A stretch of 64,000 nt of DNA, taken from assembly GCF_033958435.1 (NCBI RefSeq), contig NC_134137.1, positions 173,241,501-173,305,500 on the forward strand, in the 5' to 3' direction. Origin of the DNA: Carettochelys insculpta (Eukaryota; Chordata; Testudines; Carettochelyidae). The translations under genes were made by a program, and so were the position numbers. Of the stretch, positions 1-12,070 are shown piece after piece (position 1 is the stretch's first letter; the number at the start of each line of letters is the position of its first letter). The notes under the pieces were generated by a model. That model worked only from the letters and a program-made list of their open reading frames with translations. It did not search any database and was not told where the DNA came from.

Positions 1-1023
1 ACCAACGGCACAAAACAAGGATGTGTTCTCGCTCCTGTCTTATTTAAGCTGTTCTTTGCATGCATCCTTAACCATGCAATGAAAGATCTGGACCGAAGTA
101 TAAACTTGAAATACCGGCATGATGGTTCACTTTTTGACCTCTGTCACCTGAATGCAAAGACGAAGACCGTGCAGAAACTCCTTTCTGAGGCACTCTTTGC
201 CGACGACTGTGCCCTTATGGCTCACACTGAAAACGATCTTCAGCACGTTGTCAACAAGTTTGCTGAGGCCTTGCAACTTTTCGGACTAACTGTCAGCCTC
301 AAAAAGACAGAAGTTCTCCATCAACCTGCACCTGGATCAAATGCTCCTGTCCCGAGTATCTCCATTGGTGGCACTCAGCTTAAAGTAGTGGAGAACTTTA
401 AATACCTGGGTAGTGTCATATCCAGTGATGGATCACTGGATAACGAGATCAACGCACGAATATCCAAAGCGAGCCAGGCACTTGGCTGTCTGCGTGTCAA
501 AGTTCTAAACCACCATAACATCTGGATGTCAACAAAACTGCTTGTGTACAGAGCTGTTGTTCTCTCACCTCTTTTGCATGGGTGCGAAACATGGATACTA
601 TATAGGCGTCACATCAAGCAGCTCGAAGCATTCCACATGCACTGCCTCCGTAACATCATGAAAATCCACCGGCAAGACAAAGTGCCCAATCTTGAGGTCC
701 TCAAAAGAGCCCAGATGACAAGCATCAAAATGATGATTATGAAGTCACAACTACGTTGGACCGGTCATGGCAGCCGCATGGATGCCAACAGAATCCCTCG
801 CCAGCTTCTGTATGGTGAACTCTCCCAGGGCATCTGGCGTATAGGTCGTCCACAGAAACGCTACAACGATACCATCAAAACCAATCTGCAGTACAGCAGT
901 ATCAAACCTAGGGACCTTGAGGACGCCGCCAGTGACAGAACACAGTGGTGTGCAACAGTCAGAAATACCTGCCTTGCCTTTGAGAAAGATCGCCACTGGC
1001 ATCTACAAGAGGAACGTGAATGA
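1..1023 (+). mobile_element. Non-LTR retrotransposon (LINE) reverse transcriptase, C-terminal part
   Basis: The frame is open from base 1, so the reverse transcriptase is cut by the window edge and not by a stop. The first codons give the RT block NGTKQGCVLAPVLF. The catalytic block ALFADDCALMAH (FADD) follows at about bases 196-231. After it comes the usual non-LTR thumb and C-terminal region, with YLGSVISSDGSL, GCETWILYRR, LRWTGH and LYGELSQG. The stop is at 1021-1023 and no in-frame stop breaks the 341 codons seen, which suggests a fairly young copy. Such proteins copy element RNA into a nicked chromosomal site. I do not assign the clade: the C-terminal block resembles widespread fish and reptile RT proteins, but a database search is needed. 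It lies in the second intron of ABCG1, on the opposite strand to that gene. Confidence 0.85.
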
Positions 1024-4000
1024 TGTCTCAGAGCATCAGCAATGCACACCCCACAGATTGCAAACTTTCCATGCACCATCTGAGGCAAAATGTGCACCTC
1101 TAGAATTGGCTAATACAGTCACCAGAGGGCACACCATGAGACCAACAACAGATGATCTGCACAGGTTTGTCATCATCGGATTGATGGACTACCATTAATG
1201 CCAACATACCTCAGTCAAATTCAGTCCCAATTTTAAGCACTGTATAAAAAAATACAAAATAATGCCTACACCAAAGAATTCACAGTCTAATCACCCTGTT
1301 CTTCCAGTCCTGAGCCCCACTGTCCATTGACTGTGTTACTGTAAATTCTCTTCCTGTTTCTAGGAAACTGCTGTTCTTTGGCTTATCACCAAGCTAGGCT
1401 GAATTCTTTCCTGGCCCTGCAAATTGCATTGTCTGACCCTCTGAGTAAAGCACCTTATGATTTATCATGATGGACTGTAAACCTGACTGAACTGGCTGAT
1501 ATTAATGTACCTGAACTTTTAAATATCAGGGCACACTAACGAATGAAGAAGTCAGCTTTTCAGTAGGTAGGCCAAATTCTTTCCTGAGCAAACTCTATTG
1601 GCTTCAGTAGGTTTATATTAGGGACAAATTTGGTCCAGAATAGTCATTCATGAGAAGATATTCTCAACTGTTCGTTACAAACATGTCATGGTGGATCAAA
1701 TTCATCTGCAATGAATCCAGATGATAACTCTTAATCTAAAATGGTACAGCATAAATCCAGATTATAACTCAATCTAAAATGGTACAGCATGAATGTCTGA
1801 GCTGAATCACAGGCTGACTCCCACGTTTGTCTTGTTCATTAAAGTCAAAGCATTTTCTATTGCCACACCTCAGATAATTTATTCCGTTGATTTATTCCAA
1901 CTATTCAAAAGTTGCCACTGAGACTCAAACAAACAAGACTGATCAGGTTTGGCATGCGCTTTTGTACCCTGAACGTTTGCAGTACTTGGAATTCAGCAAA
2001 CTGACATTCATGCATGGTTTGGAGAGCAAAGAATTAAAAAAAAAAAAAAAAAATTACATAAAATGGTGCAAAGTACCCAACTCCATGGTTCTTTTACTTC
2101 CCCAATGTTGTCCTGCTATTGGATGCAATCACACCGTAGAAATGTAAAATAATATTGAACTACAGGATTCAATGATTTATGGCTGCTTCAGCTCAGTAAC
2201 ACTTTCGCCTTTGACATGTAAGGCTATGGTTATGTAACGCTCAAATCGAATGGCAAACATTCTCCAAGAAGGTAAAATACTATTGCTTATTCTAATTGCT
2301 AATACAATAACTCACACATAGCACTAGCTCACCGTCTTGGATATTAGAACCTGTTCTAGTATAGTAGAAATGGCAAAAATTCTATTGTCCAGTTTGCTGC
2401 TGTTCACCATTATTCGAAACAAACTCAGGGCTGAAATTTTTCACACTTAAAATCTAACCCAGTGCCCACTTAATTCAATGGGAGACTTTCCATTCCCTTC
2501 AGTTGGTATTGCCTTAGGTCCCTGATCCACACTGGTTATTTATTTTAGCGAAAGCTTAAGGAAACCCATGTCAGCTAGAAGTTAAACTCCCAAATCCAGC
2601 ATTTTCTCATCCAGCAACATCCGTAGTCTAACAGGACCACGGATCTTGCAGGACCAAAAGAGTCCCAGGGCTAGGAGGAGGATGACGACAGCAAGACCAG
2701 TGGTAGAGGCCCAGGGCAGGGCAGACAGAGCTGGTCTCTGGTGGCAACATGGCAGCGGGCAGCAGCCAAGGAGCCCAGGCCAGGAGCAGAGCAGGGAGCA
2801 GTTGCCCAGGCTGCTAAGCTGGCAGCGCAGGCTCATGGCAGCTCATTGCAGGGGCTGCATGGGAAGCTATGGGTGGGGCCAGGCAGGAAGCTGCTGTAAA
2901 GAAGGCTGGGGAGCCTGCTGGTGGGGGGAGAGGGGGTGAGAAAGCTGTGGCAACAACAGGGAAGGGAGCCCAGTAACAGGGGCTGAGGCTACAAGCAGGA
3001 GCAGAATTGACCACCCCAGTCCAGGACTGCTCAAATCCTGAGAGAGCCGGAAGAGGGAGGGTGAACCTGTATTAGCAAGTAAAATGTTTTTCTTTAAATT
3101 CCCATTATTCACAATTCTTGCTACCTGTATCTGAGCAGCTCTATCAAACTTACTGGGAATTGAAATTTGAAATCTAGCTGACATTCAGAATGGAATTTGG
3201 ATGTTAATATCAACCTAATGCAAATTTACACAGTCAAAGAATTAGACATGGTCCAGGACCAAACACCATCCTTGTCCCATCCACAAATGAATTGAACCTT
3301 CACGCAGCGCTGTACTTACCAGATCTTTCCCTTGTGTCCTGAGGCTCCCAAAGCTCTCCGATAACAGCCAATGGCATTCATTTGTCTGAGAGTAAGAGGA
3401 CTACAAACCCCACGTAGCAAATTTCAAGTTTCAACCTCAACTGATGTAAACAGCTTTTTAGAGAAAGCTGGGCCGCAATATTCATTTTCATGAATAGTCA
3501 GTCAGTAAAAAGGGTTAGTTCAAGTCAGTGGCATTTTGACCCAAATGCAATACCAACCCCAATCTGCCAATGCAAATTTTCTAATTAAGTACGTACCTGC
3601 TAACCCCTCTTCCTTTCGATTCTACATTTACTTGCTGATTAAGCACACTACATTCCCAAAACTTTATTGTTTCACGCCTTAAGCACTCAGTGAAGCAGTT
3701 GGCTCAGTGCTCGTATAAAATGAAGTAAAATTACCTAAGCTGTAACTCTGCAGTCTTGTTCGCTGAACGGATCACATGGGGATGTGGCACACATGTAATT
3801 CGGAGAAGAATTTGGCCCAACAGCCTTGCTTACAATATTAACATCTTTAAAATAACTTCTTTCCAAATTCTGTGACCATTTTAAATAACCACAGAATTTA
3901 TTTTGAAGCTCCTACCTCTTTGCTTGAACCCTAAGATCTAGTCTTGAAAGTTAAGTGAAGACTGAAAATAAGCCTAATTTTCCAGGATCCTGACTATTAA

Positions 4001-6900
4001 TAGCTCCATCTTTTCCGGTACTTTAGAAGATATGTTCAGGAATAATTACAAGAGTTGTTTATAATTAAACATGTAAAACAGAAAGTAGAGTTCTTACACA
4101 AAGGATGTAGGCTGCAAAAAGTAAATGAGAGGCAGATGGTAAATTATCCTGCAAATTCATGGTCTCTGCCATTTATTTATTTATTTATTATGAATATTGA
4201 ACAAACAAGAGGTTAATTCACTTCCACTGTTACATAAGTTAACATACTGTTTTCCTAAAAGGATTTAGACTCCTTTGCCATCATCACAAATTTCTCATGA
4301 CAAATGTATTGTGTAAATTATCAAGTTCTCCTGGTAAAACTGGGGGGGGGGGGGAAAAAAAAAAAAAAAAAAAATACTGAAAGCTAGAATAACTTCAAGT
4401 AAAAAAAATGGAAGACTGGGAACAAAAAGTAACTCTTAAATTTAACCACAAAGCTTTCCACAATGGTCAGACAACTGACAACAACAAAATTTGAGACTTT
4501 AAATTGCTATGGATCAACAACCATGTCATTTGCAAGTAAGTATTCTGATTTTATCAACATACTACTAATATTTAGCAAACACTAGTTTTATAGTATTTGC
4601 TGATATATCTTTGATATTTTATGTGAGAAAAAAAGGTTCCTTTTCAAAAGACAAAGAAAAAATCCATATGTTTGCCTAATGAATGAGCTGTTCTTGCTCA
4701 GACGTGTCTTAATTGAATCTAGGCTCAATCAAATTCCTGTGAATACATTATCAATGGAACACTATGGTAGGCCTCCTGATAATTAATGAGCCCAAGGGAA
4801 AAGAAATACATACATAATCTTCACAGAATAACCTTCTTAATCTTTTTTTATTACCAGCTACTGAAACAACAGCCTCTCAAAAGTCTCTTCTCTTAGGTTC
4901 AAGCCACTTGTACCTCTTTTACCCCCGTGTGATGTTTTAAATGTCTTCTTGTTTGGCACAAGGAGGGTGAACCAGAGAGCTGGCCAAAAAAAACAAATTT
5001 CAGTGAAGATTTTGAAAATGTCACAAATCATTTGTTCCGCAGTTTGCAAAACAGAATCACTTTTCATTAATTCAATATACATGGTGGAAAACGGTGAGGA
5101 AAAGTGCCACTCCCCAAGAATACCACCATTTACCCTCCTCCTTTCTCCTCATCTTCTAATTTGAAACTGAAGGGAAGGGACAAAAACCTAAACACAAATT
5201 AATTTTTTCATTGAAATGATAAAATCTATTTTTTATACGTGTTTGGGGGGTTTTGATGATTTTTTTAAAGTTAAATTTAAACTTGTTCCAGTGAGCTGTT
5301 TCTGTTTTGTTTTAAACGGATTGATTACTGATCCTTATATCTATGCCATGATGCTGGATTATGCCTTTACCCCCCAAGTAGGGGATGATACATAGATGCT
5401 CCATGATGCTCATACTGTTGGAGAAGTAGACAACCTTGCAGCACCTGCCTACTCCTACAAGGCCTAGATAGACCACACGTTAGCAAAAGAACAGAGATAC
5501 TTCCTTTACCTTCATGCATGAACACGTAGTTCCATTCACAATAGAGCCCTTTGTTAGTTTTAGAGTAACTGTCATAATTTTTTTTTTTTTTTGTTAGCTG
5601 AAAAGACAAAATTCCTATCAGACTCTGCATTGAAGTCTCCGGTTATACATAAATGCATGTGTTGATTTTGTCTAAAAAAATACAATTCCTTTCAATTTTT
5701 GCACCCCACTGAGATGCACTACTGTAACTGCAGACAAATAATCTCTCATGTCCATGTTAGAGCACAGAACAATTGATTGTTCCTAACATGCACAGTACTA
5801 GGCAAGTGTCTGCCATGTAGCATGCTGATTTGAGCCCTGAAGTTATTTCCATCTAAATACTATGTTAGATTAAGTCACTTTATTTCTTCACGTACAGCTA
5901 AAATGTGCTAGCTACAGAAACCTGAAGTACCGTACTCTGCTGTTAGGGGATTTTTGTTGAATAAATTCAAGTTTTGCCTCAAAGACATTAGCTTCTGGAT
6001 TTAGCCACTAGCTTTTAGTTTGTAGTACTCTCATTTTAAACTCCTATTAATACACCGCCTAAAGTTGAAGTAGTGTATAGATTTTTCTTAGCTCCTCCTT
6101 TGAAATTCTGGTTTAGATATTACTGAAAATGTTCATTTTCAAATGAACATTTTCACAGGTTTTTAAATGGGGATGTGAGAGAAATGTGTGCTGCAGTTTT
6201 ATAGGCACAATTCCTCATTATAACTTAACAGGGTTGCAAGGCCAGAATCTGCCACTATAATGTAGTCCTACTGACATCAGTCAGCCGCTCTGCTGAGTAA
6301 AATACTAGTTCATGACGGTAAGTGTGGCAGACTTCATTCCCTACTGAATAAGGGCTGAACCCTGCAGTCTCACCTCCCTATTCAAGTAAACTACTCTGAA
6401 AATGAAAGTTTTGGTCTCAGATAAAACTTGGTAGATCCCATGTTTACTAGAAGGTACATTTCAAAATGACATGCAAATACAATGGTAAATAAACACACTA
6501 TTAAAAACATTTGTACTACTTGGGCCAAATTCTACCCGCGGATGTGTGTACAAAGCTCATACTTCATTAGAAAGGACAATACCAATCTACAGTTAGAGTG
6601 GTGGAGTCTTAATCCTCAGACTAGCACATTCAAATGCTTCACCAAAAGTACCTTCTCTACACTCTGGGCCAAATTCTGCCGTGGAACACAGAAATATGAA
6701 AATACCTGTGTGTTGGTTCATAGTTTGAGATCAGCTCTCTTGCCTAGCTAATGCTCATCTTTGAGATAATAATGCACAGAGAGGGGAAGACTCCGATGCA
6801 AGGAGCAGATGGGTGGAAAGAGGCCGGAGCACTTAGGCAATCCCATTTATCTCATGGAGATCCAGCACTGGAGCATAATTGGGTCCCTGGCTGTGCCTAG
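1024..6900. other. ABCG1 intron 2, distal part
   Basis: No coding exon is visible on either strand. Bases 1024-1200 are probably the 3' untranslated tail of the LINE. Simple tracts include a poly-A run near 2035-2053, TTTA repeats near 4172-4191, and a G12 run joined to an A20 run at 4344-4373. A GC-rich patch at 2640-3030 is full of short open frames of no recognisable family. Confidence 0.5.
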
Positions 6901-8240
6901 TAGAAAGTTATTTCTGCACTGCAATCATACAGTGTGACTGCAGCTCGAGCAGGCGTACCTTAGCTTCGGTCTGGCTAGCGCAGGTCCCCAACCACTGAAG
7001 ACACAGCCATATGCGCTTTAGCATAAGCTAACTCTGAAAGTAATTACCCCGGGTTTGGTGTGGGGAAACGTGTACAGCCCATGCTGCTACGGTACTGGAG
7101 CTAGCTAAGCTACTTGGGTATGTTTACATGAGCTGCAATCAGGCCCTATGAGTACAATACAGAATAGCCTAAAAGGTTTGTCTGCACTGCGTGTGAAGAT
7201 CGGGTTGCCAACTTTCTAACTGCACAGAATCGAGGACCCTTGCTTCCGCCTCCTGTCCCTGTCCCCTTGCAGAGTCTCCATCCCTGCCCTGTCCCCTCTC
7301 TGGAGCCCCACCCCCCCCTCAGTCTAGCCTTTCCTCCTCCATCTCTTGATGTCCCCAGTCCTCACTCACTTTCACTGGGTCAGGGCAGGGGTTGGGTGCA
7401 GGAGGGGATGAGAGCTCCAGGGTAGGGCCAGAAATGAGCGACTCAGAGTGCAGGAGGGATTCTGGACCAGGGCATGGGTGGGCAAGAAGCAGTAATGCTC
7501 TAGCTGGAGACGCAGGATCTGGAGCAGGGCTGGGGCCAAGGGGCTTGGCACGCAGGAGGAGGTTTAGAGATGGGGCTGGGGTTTGGGGTTTGGGCTCTGG
7601 CTGGGCACTGCTTACCTCACGTAGCTCTCAATCAGCACTGCTGTGTGACTAAGGCAGGCCTCCTGCTTGACCTGACTCCATACGGCTCCCAGAAGCAGCC
7701 AGTGCATGCTGCCCCTGCAGGCACTGTCCCCCAGGTGCCACCTCCGCAGCTCCCACTGGCTGCTGTGACTGGCCAATGGGAATTGCTGTGGTGGTACGGT
7801 GCTTCACTGGCTGCCCCTCTGCCAAGGAGCCAGAGAGAAGTGCCAGCTGCTTCCAGAAGCTGCACAAAACCAGGTCAGACAGAGAGCCTGCCTTACCTCC
7901 AATGTATTGCCAACCAGACTTCTAATGGTACGGTCAGCTCTGCTGACCGGAGCTGCTAGGGGACGCCTGGCAATCAGTGTGATTGCAGCACAGGTAGGTG
8001 TATGCATGCTGGCTTTAATCCTATTAGTACAGCAACGTAGACGTGGTGGAACAGGCTTTAGTACAGGTATGCTGGGGTGGACTAAACCCCAGTGCTCAAC
8101 AAGAGGCCAGCGGCCTTATCTCACCGGATCCCAGTGAGGGGAGCAGAAGAGAGGTCCTCCCAGCAGGGCAGAGTGTCTGTCTCTATGGTAGCCAATCAGG
8201 ACCCAGCAGGCTGATAGAAAAGAAGCTGCTGGGCTAGGGA
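6901..8240. repeat. Decayed repeat-derived DNA, GC-rich
   Basis: The stretch at 6905-7110 has the look of a short inverted-repeat transposon relic (CTGCACTGCAATC... with GTACCTTAGCT). The stretch from 7203 begins GGGTTGCCAACTTTCTAA, and a related GTTGCCAAC-type motif recurs near 7905. The many open frames between 7240 and 8240 are low-complexity and match no family I know. No splice-bounded exon is seen. Confidence 0.35.
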
Positions 8241-10243
8241 CAGTCAGTTCCTCACAGGAGCTTGACCCAGGCAGAGGTCTATGCAGTCTGGAAGAAGAGC
8301 AGCACTTTGGACAGCTCCAAGTGCAAGCTTAACTTCGACTTGGGCAAGGTCCAGCCCCAGCAGCAGAAGACCGGCCACAAACCGAACACAAGAACTGACA
8401 GTACTATGGACAGGGATAATCAGATCCTAGCCCCAGAGCCTTGGAGACCATCAGGCAAAGACCTTGGGCAGCACCCCTTTGCCACCAAGGGCTGCTCACA
8501 AGTGAGTGGGCCCTGTTACAATAGATTAACAAAACAACAGATTAACGTCCCCTGAAGGGCTTGTACTCTGGTTGGTCACCTGAACAAATGCCTCTGTCAC
8601 CATGTCTACGATGCTACTGCTACCCATTCTAGCTTTATTAAAGCCAACACAAATATGCCTACCTGCACCACAAATCAGGCAGTCGCTTGCGGTGCAGACA
8701 TACCGAGTCTCTGCATTTTCAGGGTCTCTCATAATGAAGCGCTACTTTACTTGTTTCAAAATTTCTGTTAAGCAACTGATTTTTCCTGTTATTGCTCTGG
8801 GACAATTCATACCTGGACATGAATTTTGCAAAAACTATAAAACCTCTTATTTTAGCACACTAATAGAAGTCACTCAGAGTGAACAGAATAGGTTACACCC
8901 AGTCTGAGTTTTAACAAGCATTATTTAAAAAGAAAGGGGGAAAAAGGCTTGAAAAATACAGACTACAATCCAACTAACCTGCCTCACACAAATAAACTCT
9001 ATGCTAAACTCCATTAGGCAAGATTCTGCCAACCTTACTCACACTGAGGGGTATCCTATTCCACAATCCCCCTGAAATCAAATGAGCAGTCCCTTTCACT
9101 TCAACAGGACCACTTGTGAAATATACACAACAAGTAATAGTCACAGAATCTGGCCCACTAAGTTGAGCAGAATCTGTCCCAAAATCTGCTACTGAAGAAA
9201 ATGCGTGCAAGAGGATAACTAGGGGTTTTTAAAAGAGTCACCTCATAAAATGCCATAATTTAGTACAGTAGTTGTGATTGCTCAGTACGTTTTAACACCA
9301 TTATATTAGTTTAAATATGTAAAGCCCTGCAATTCCACAGATAACTGATCTATATCTGCGGATGTGCATGCCAATACATGTGGCTCATTTGTGCAGATAG
9401 GAATAAGGATGCTGATACAGGTATATACAACACTGCAAATTTCCAGACAGCCACTTTATATCTGCAGGTATGCACATCTGCAGATGAAGATACCAACCTG
9501 GTATCCGCACATGGCTCTATGAATGCTAACAACAGTGTGCCCCTCATACTGGGTAAAATAAAATAAAATTCAAGAGTCATTTAGTTAAATGAAAATACAC
9601 AGTTTTGATATCGTTAGGCACAGGGAAATTTCAGCTGATGGAAAAAAAAAAGTAAAAGGACCCTTAAAATATGTAGCTCTGGAGCTTGTTCACTAATACT
9701 GCAGTTAGAGCAAACCAGTCTAACTGGTAGAATTTAACACAGATATTAAATAAGACATTTTGCTATCTGGAATGCAAATATCTGATCAAGCAGATTCTAA
9801 AGCAGATGAATATAATCCATCTGTTCCAGAGAAAAGCAAAAGCTATCCCCACCAAGGGTGTCGGTCCTTATTGTTTTACATTTTTTCCTTTTCATCTTAG
9901 CAACAGTACATATAGCAGCCAATCAGACTGCATTTCCTCTAGCTGCAACGTCACGGTCTGAGGTTACTATAGTGCACTGACCGACAGTAACCGAGAGAGA
10001 GGAGAAAAAAAAAAAAAAGACAGTTCATGCGGCACCTCTACTGCAGTGCACCTGCTATGACAAGGACAGGCTTTTTCTAACTCCTCTAGCAGGATTAGCC
10101 AATAAATTAGGGTAAATCCTATTTTTGATCATTTGGCTTTTACAATGTCACCAAGAAAGTGAAATCTTTCTGGGTTGCAACATAAAAACAGAAAAATTAA
10201 CGTTTTCTTCAAATCAATGTATCTAAATGAATTTCTAACAGAA
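8241..10243. other. ABCG1 intron 2, no gene seen
   Basis: AT-rich intronic sequence. The only points of note are a cluster of promoter-like motifs at 9916-9992 (separate entry) and an A-run at 10005-10018. No exon, RNA gene or intact element is recognised. Confidence 0.5.
9916..9992. promoter_or_regulatory. Possible intronic regulatory cluster (CCAAT, CRE half-site, inverted repeat)
   Basis: Within 77 bases there is a CCAAT box (AGCCAATCAG, 9916-9925), an ETS-like TTCCT, a CRE-like half-site (ACGTCA, 9948-9953) and a 7-bp inverted repeat GGTTACT/AGTAACC (9962-9968 and 9986-9992). Each is short and could occur by chance. The clustering in AT-rich intron is the only reason to list it. Confidence 0.25.

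Positions 10244-10290
<47 letters not shown>
10244..10290. repeat. Microsatellite (TC)n(AC)n
   Basis: A short CT run passes directly into an uninterrupted CA run of about 20 dinucleotides. Simple-sequence repeat in intron 2 of ABCG1. Confidence 0.95.
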
Positions 10291-10292
<2 letters not shown>

Positions 10293-11084
10293 TTAGAGAA
10301 CCCTAATCCAATTCTAACCTAATCTGTTTAAATCTATTTTAGCATTTTCATAGTGGGTTAAGTCACCTGAGCTTTCCACCTTAAAGAACAAAGCTTATAT
10401 AATATGTACTTTTTAGCTGAAATATAAGTTATCGCAATGCTCTAATGACATTATCTCAGATGGTGATAATATTAAAAATTAAAATAACCTAAAAGCTTAA
10501 CAAAAATTCTACCTTTCCCTTTCAGGCACCATCGGCCAAATTTGATTGAACTGGCCCCTTGTCTAAAGGCTTCTCCCATGGAAGGGGACGATCTTTTATT
10601 TTGCTTGATAAATTTAAGGTCAAGCATGTTACAGTCTTTTTGAGGAAGACAGTTTCTCTTGAGTCAATTGTTTTTAAAGGGATTACTGAAATATGAACGC
10701 ACACGCACCAGAAATTAATGATCACATATTTTACAGAGTATGGATGTATTTATTGGCTTGTGTAATCACAATATAAATACAGTGTTTAGGAAGGTTATAT
10801 TTGACTGGCTAGAATCCATTTTTATTCGGTTACTCAAGAGCAAGTTCTACTAGCCCTGCATTTCAGCATGGTGCAAATGAGTTATTACAACAGTGAAAAC
10901 AATGAAAGAGGAGATAAATGTCCAACTAAAACATTGTCTAATGAACCATGAATACTGACAAGTACTAGGAAAAGTAAAACCTGAGGTATTTGGGATTTCT
11001 AACAAACAAATTATCACTACCTCCTTTGAGGAGTTATGTTGGAGTCATATTTCCATGGGATCTTCTGTCATTGATGCCTTAAAG

Positions 11085-11269
11085 CAGGCATGTTCAACCT
11101 GCGGCCCACAGGCCACATGCGGCCCTGGCCAGCTAGTAATGTGGCCCCACAAGATCATAAACATTATTATGTGGTTTATATACATTAACTATATTATATA
11201 TTTTGTACGTGGCCCAAGACTATCTTCACTCAATGCAGCCCAGGCAAGCCAAAAGGTTGGACACCCATG
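11085..11269 (+). mobile_element. hAT-type short non-autonomous DNA transposon
   Basis: A 185-bp element flanked by a perfect 8-bp target duplication, CCTTAAAG, at 11077-11084 and 11270-11277. Its ends are imperfect inverted repeats: CAGGCATGTTCAACCT at the left, and at the right the reverse complement of CATGGGTGTCCAACCT. The 8-bp duplication and CA...TG ends are the hAT signature. There is no coding capacity. A second copy lies at 27844-28038 in the opposite orientation. Confidence 0.85.
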
Positions 11270-11384
11270 CCTTAAAGTATATAGATAGATGTCCATTTTA
11301 GCACATTATAAAAGCAAATAAATAAAGATACACATGTTCATCAAGAGTGAGACAGCAAAAATCACATTTTCCTCCCTGCGACAG

Positions 11385-12070
11385 GGTGTGTGTAACCCTG
11401 CATTAATCAACAAAGGGTGGTGTTAACCCCATAGGTGGCAGAAGTCCCACCTCTCCAACCATGCTCCAGCTGCTGCCTCCAGTATAAAAGCGAGAAGTTC
11501 AGCTCATTGCAGGTTGACCCCTGAAGGACAAGGGGGATGTTTGGTAGAGGAGCCTATCCAGCAGCTGTGTTAGGACTGGACTGTAGGAACCAGAGACCCC
11601 GAGAAACAGAACAGAGACTTGTTGCCTATGGCCTGCCAACCAGAGTTGGAATTCCACGGAGCTGCTAATGCTGTGGGCTCTAGGGACCCTAGCTTCAGGA
11701 GACACAATAGCGAGTGGTCTCCCCTATCTACGGAAAACATGCGTGTTGCAGTGGGATCCCTTCTGACTGGGTGGTGACCATGCTTGCGCTGACAGGGCCC
11801 TGGCCAGGACCCAGTGGACCAGAGAGGGCCAGGTCCTCTTACCTTGGCAGCCCCTTACTCTGATTGTTGGGCCACATGGCCCTCATCCCAATAGCAGCTA
11901 TGCTGATGGGGGCCATGAGGTGGTATAGCCCAGAACCCCCAGGGCAGCCATATTGACTCCAGCCACTGCTGTTCTCAGCCTAGGGATAGGTGACTAGCCT
12001 GTAATTGCAGTAGTAATTACAACCCTGATCTGCCCCAAACAGGCGTGGGGTGGGCATACTCTGCAACAAT
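11385..12070 (+). repeat. LTR-like interspersed repeat with TATA box
   Basis: The segment shares blocks with 29235-29850 (GCAGAAGTCCCACC, ATGCTCC, GCTGCNNCCAGT, CAGGNTGAC). It contains a good TATA motif, AGTATAAAAG, at 11481-11490. Two dispersed copies plus a core promoter suggest a solo LTR or a similar Pol II repeat. I could not fix the ends or a target duplication, so the class is open. Confidence 0.4.
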
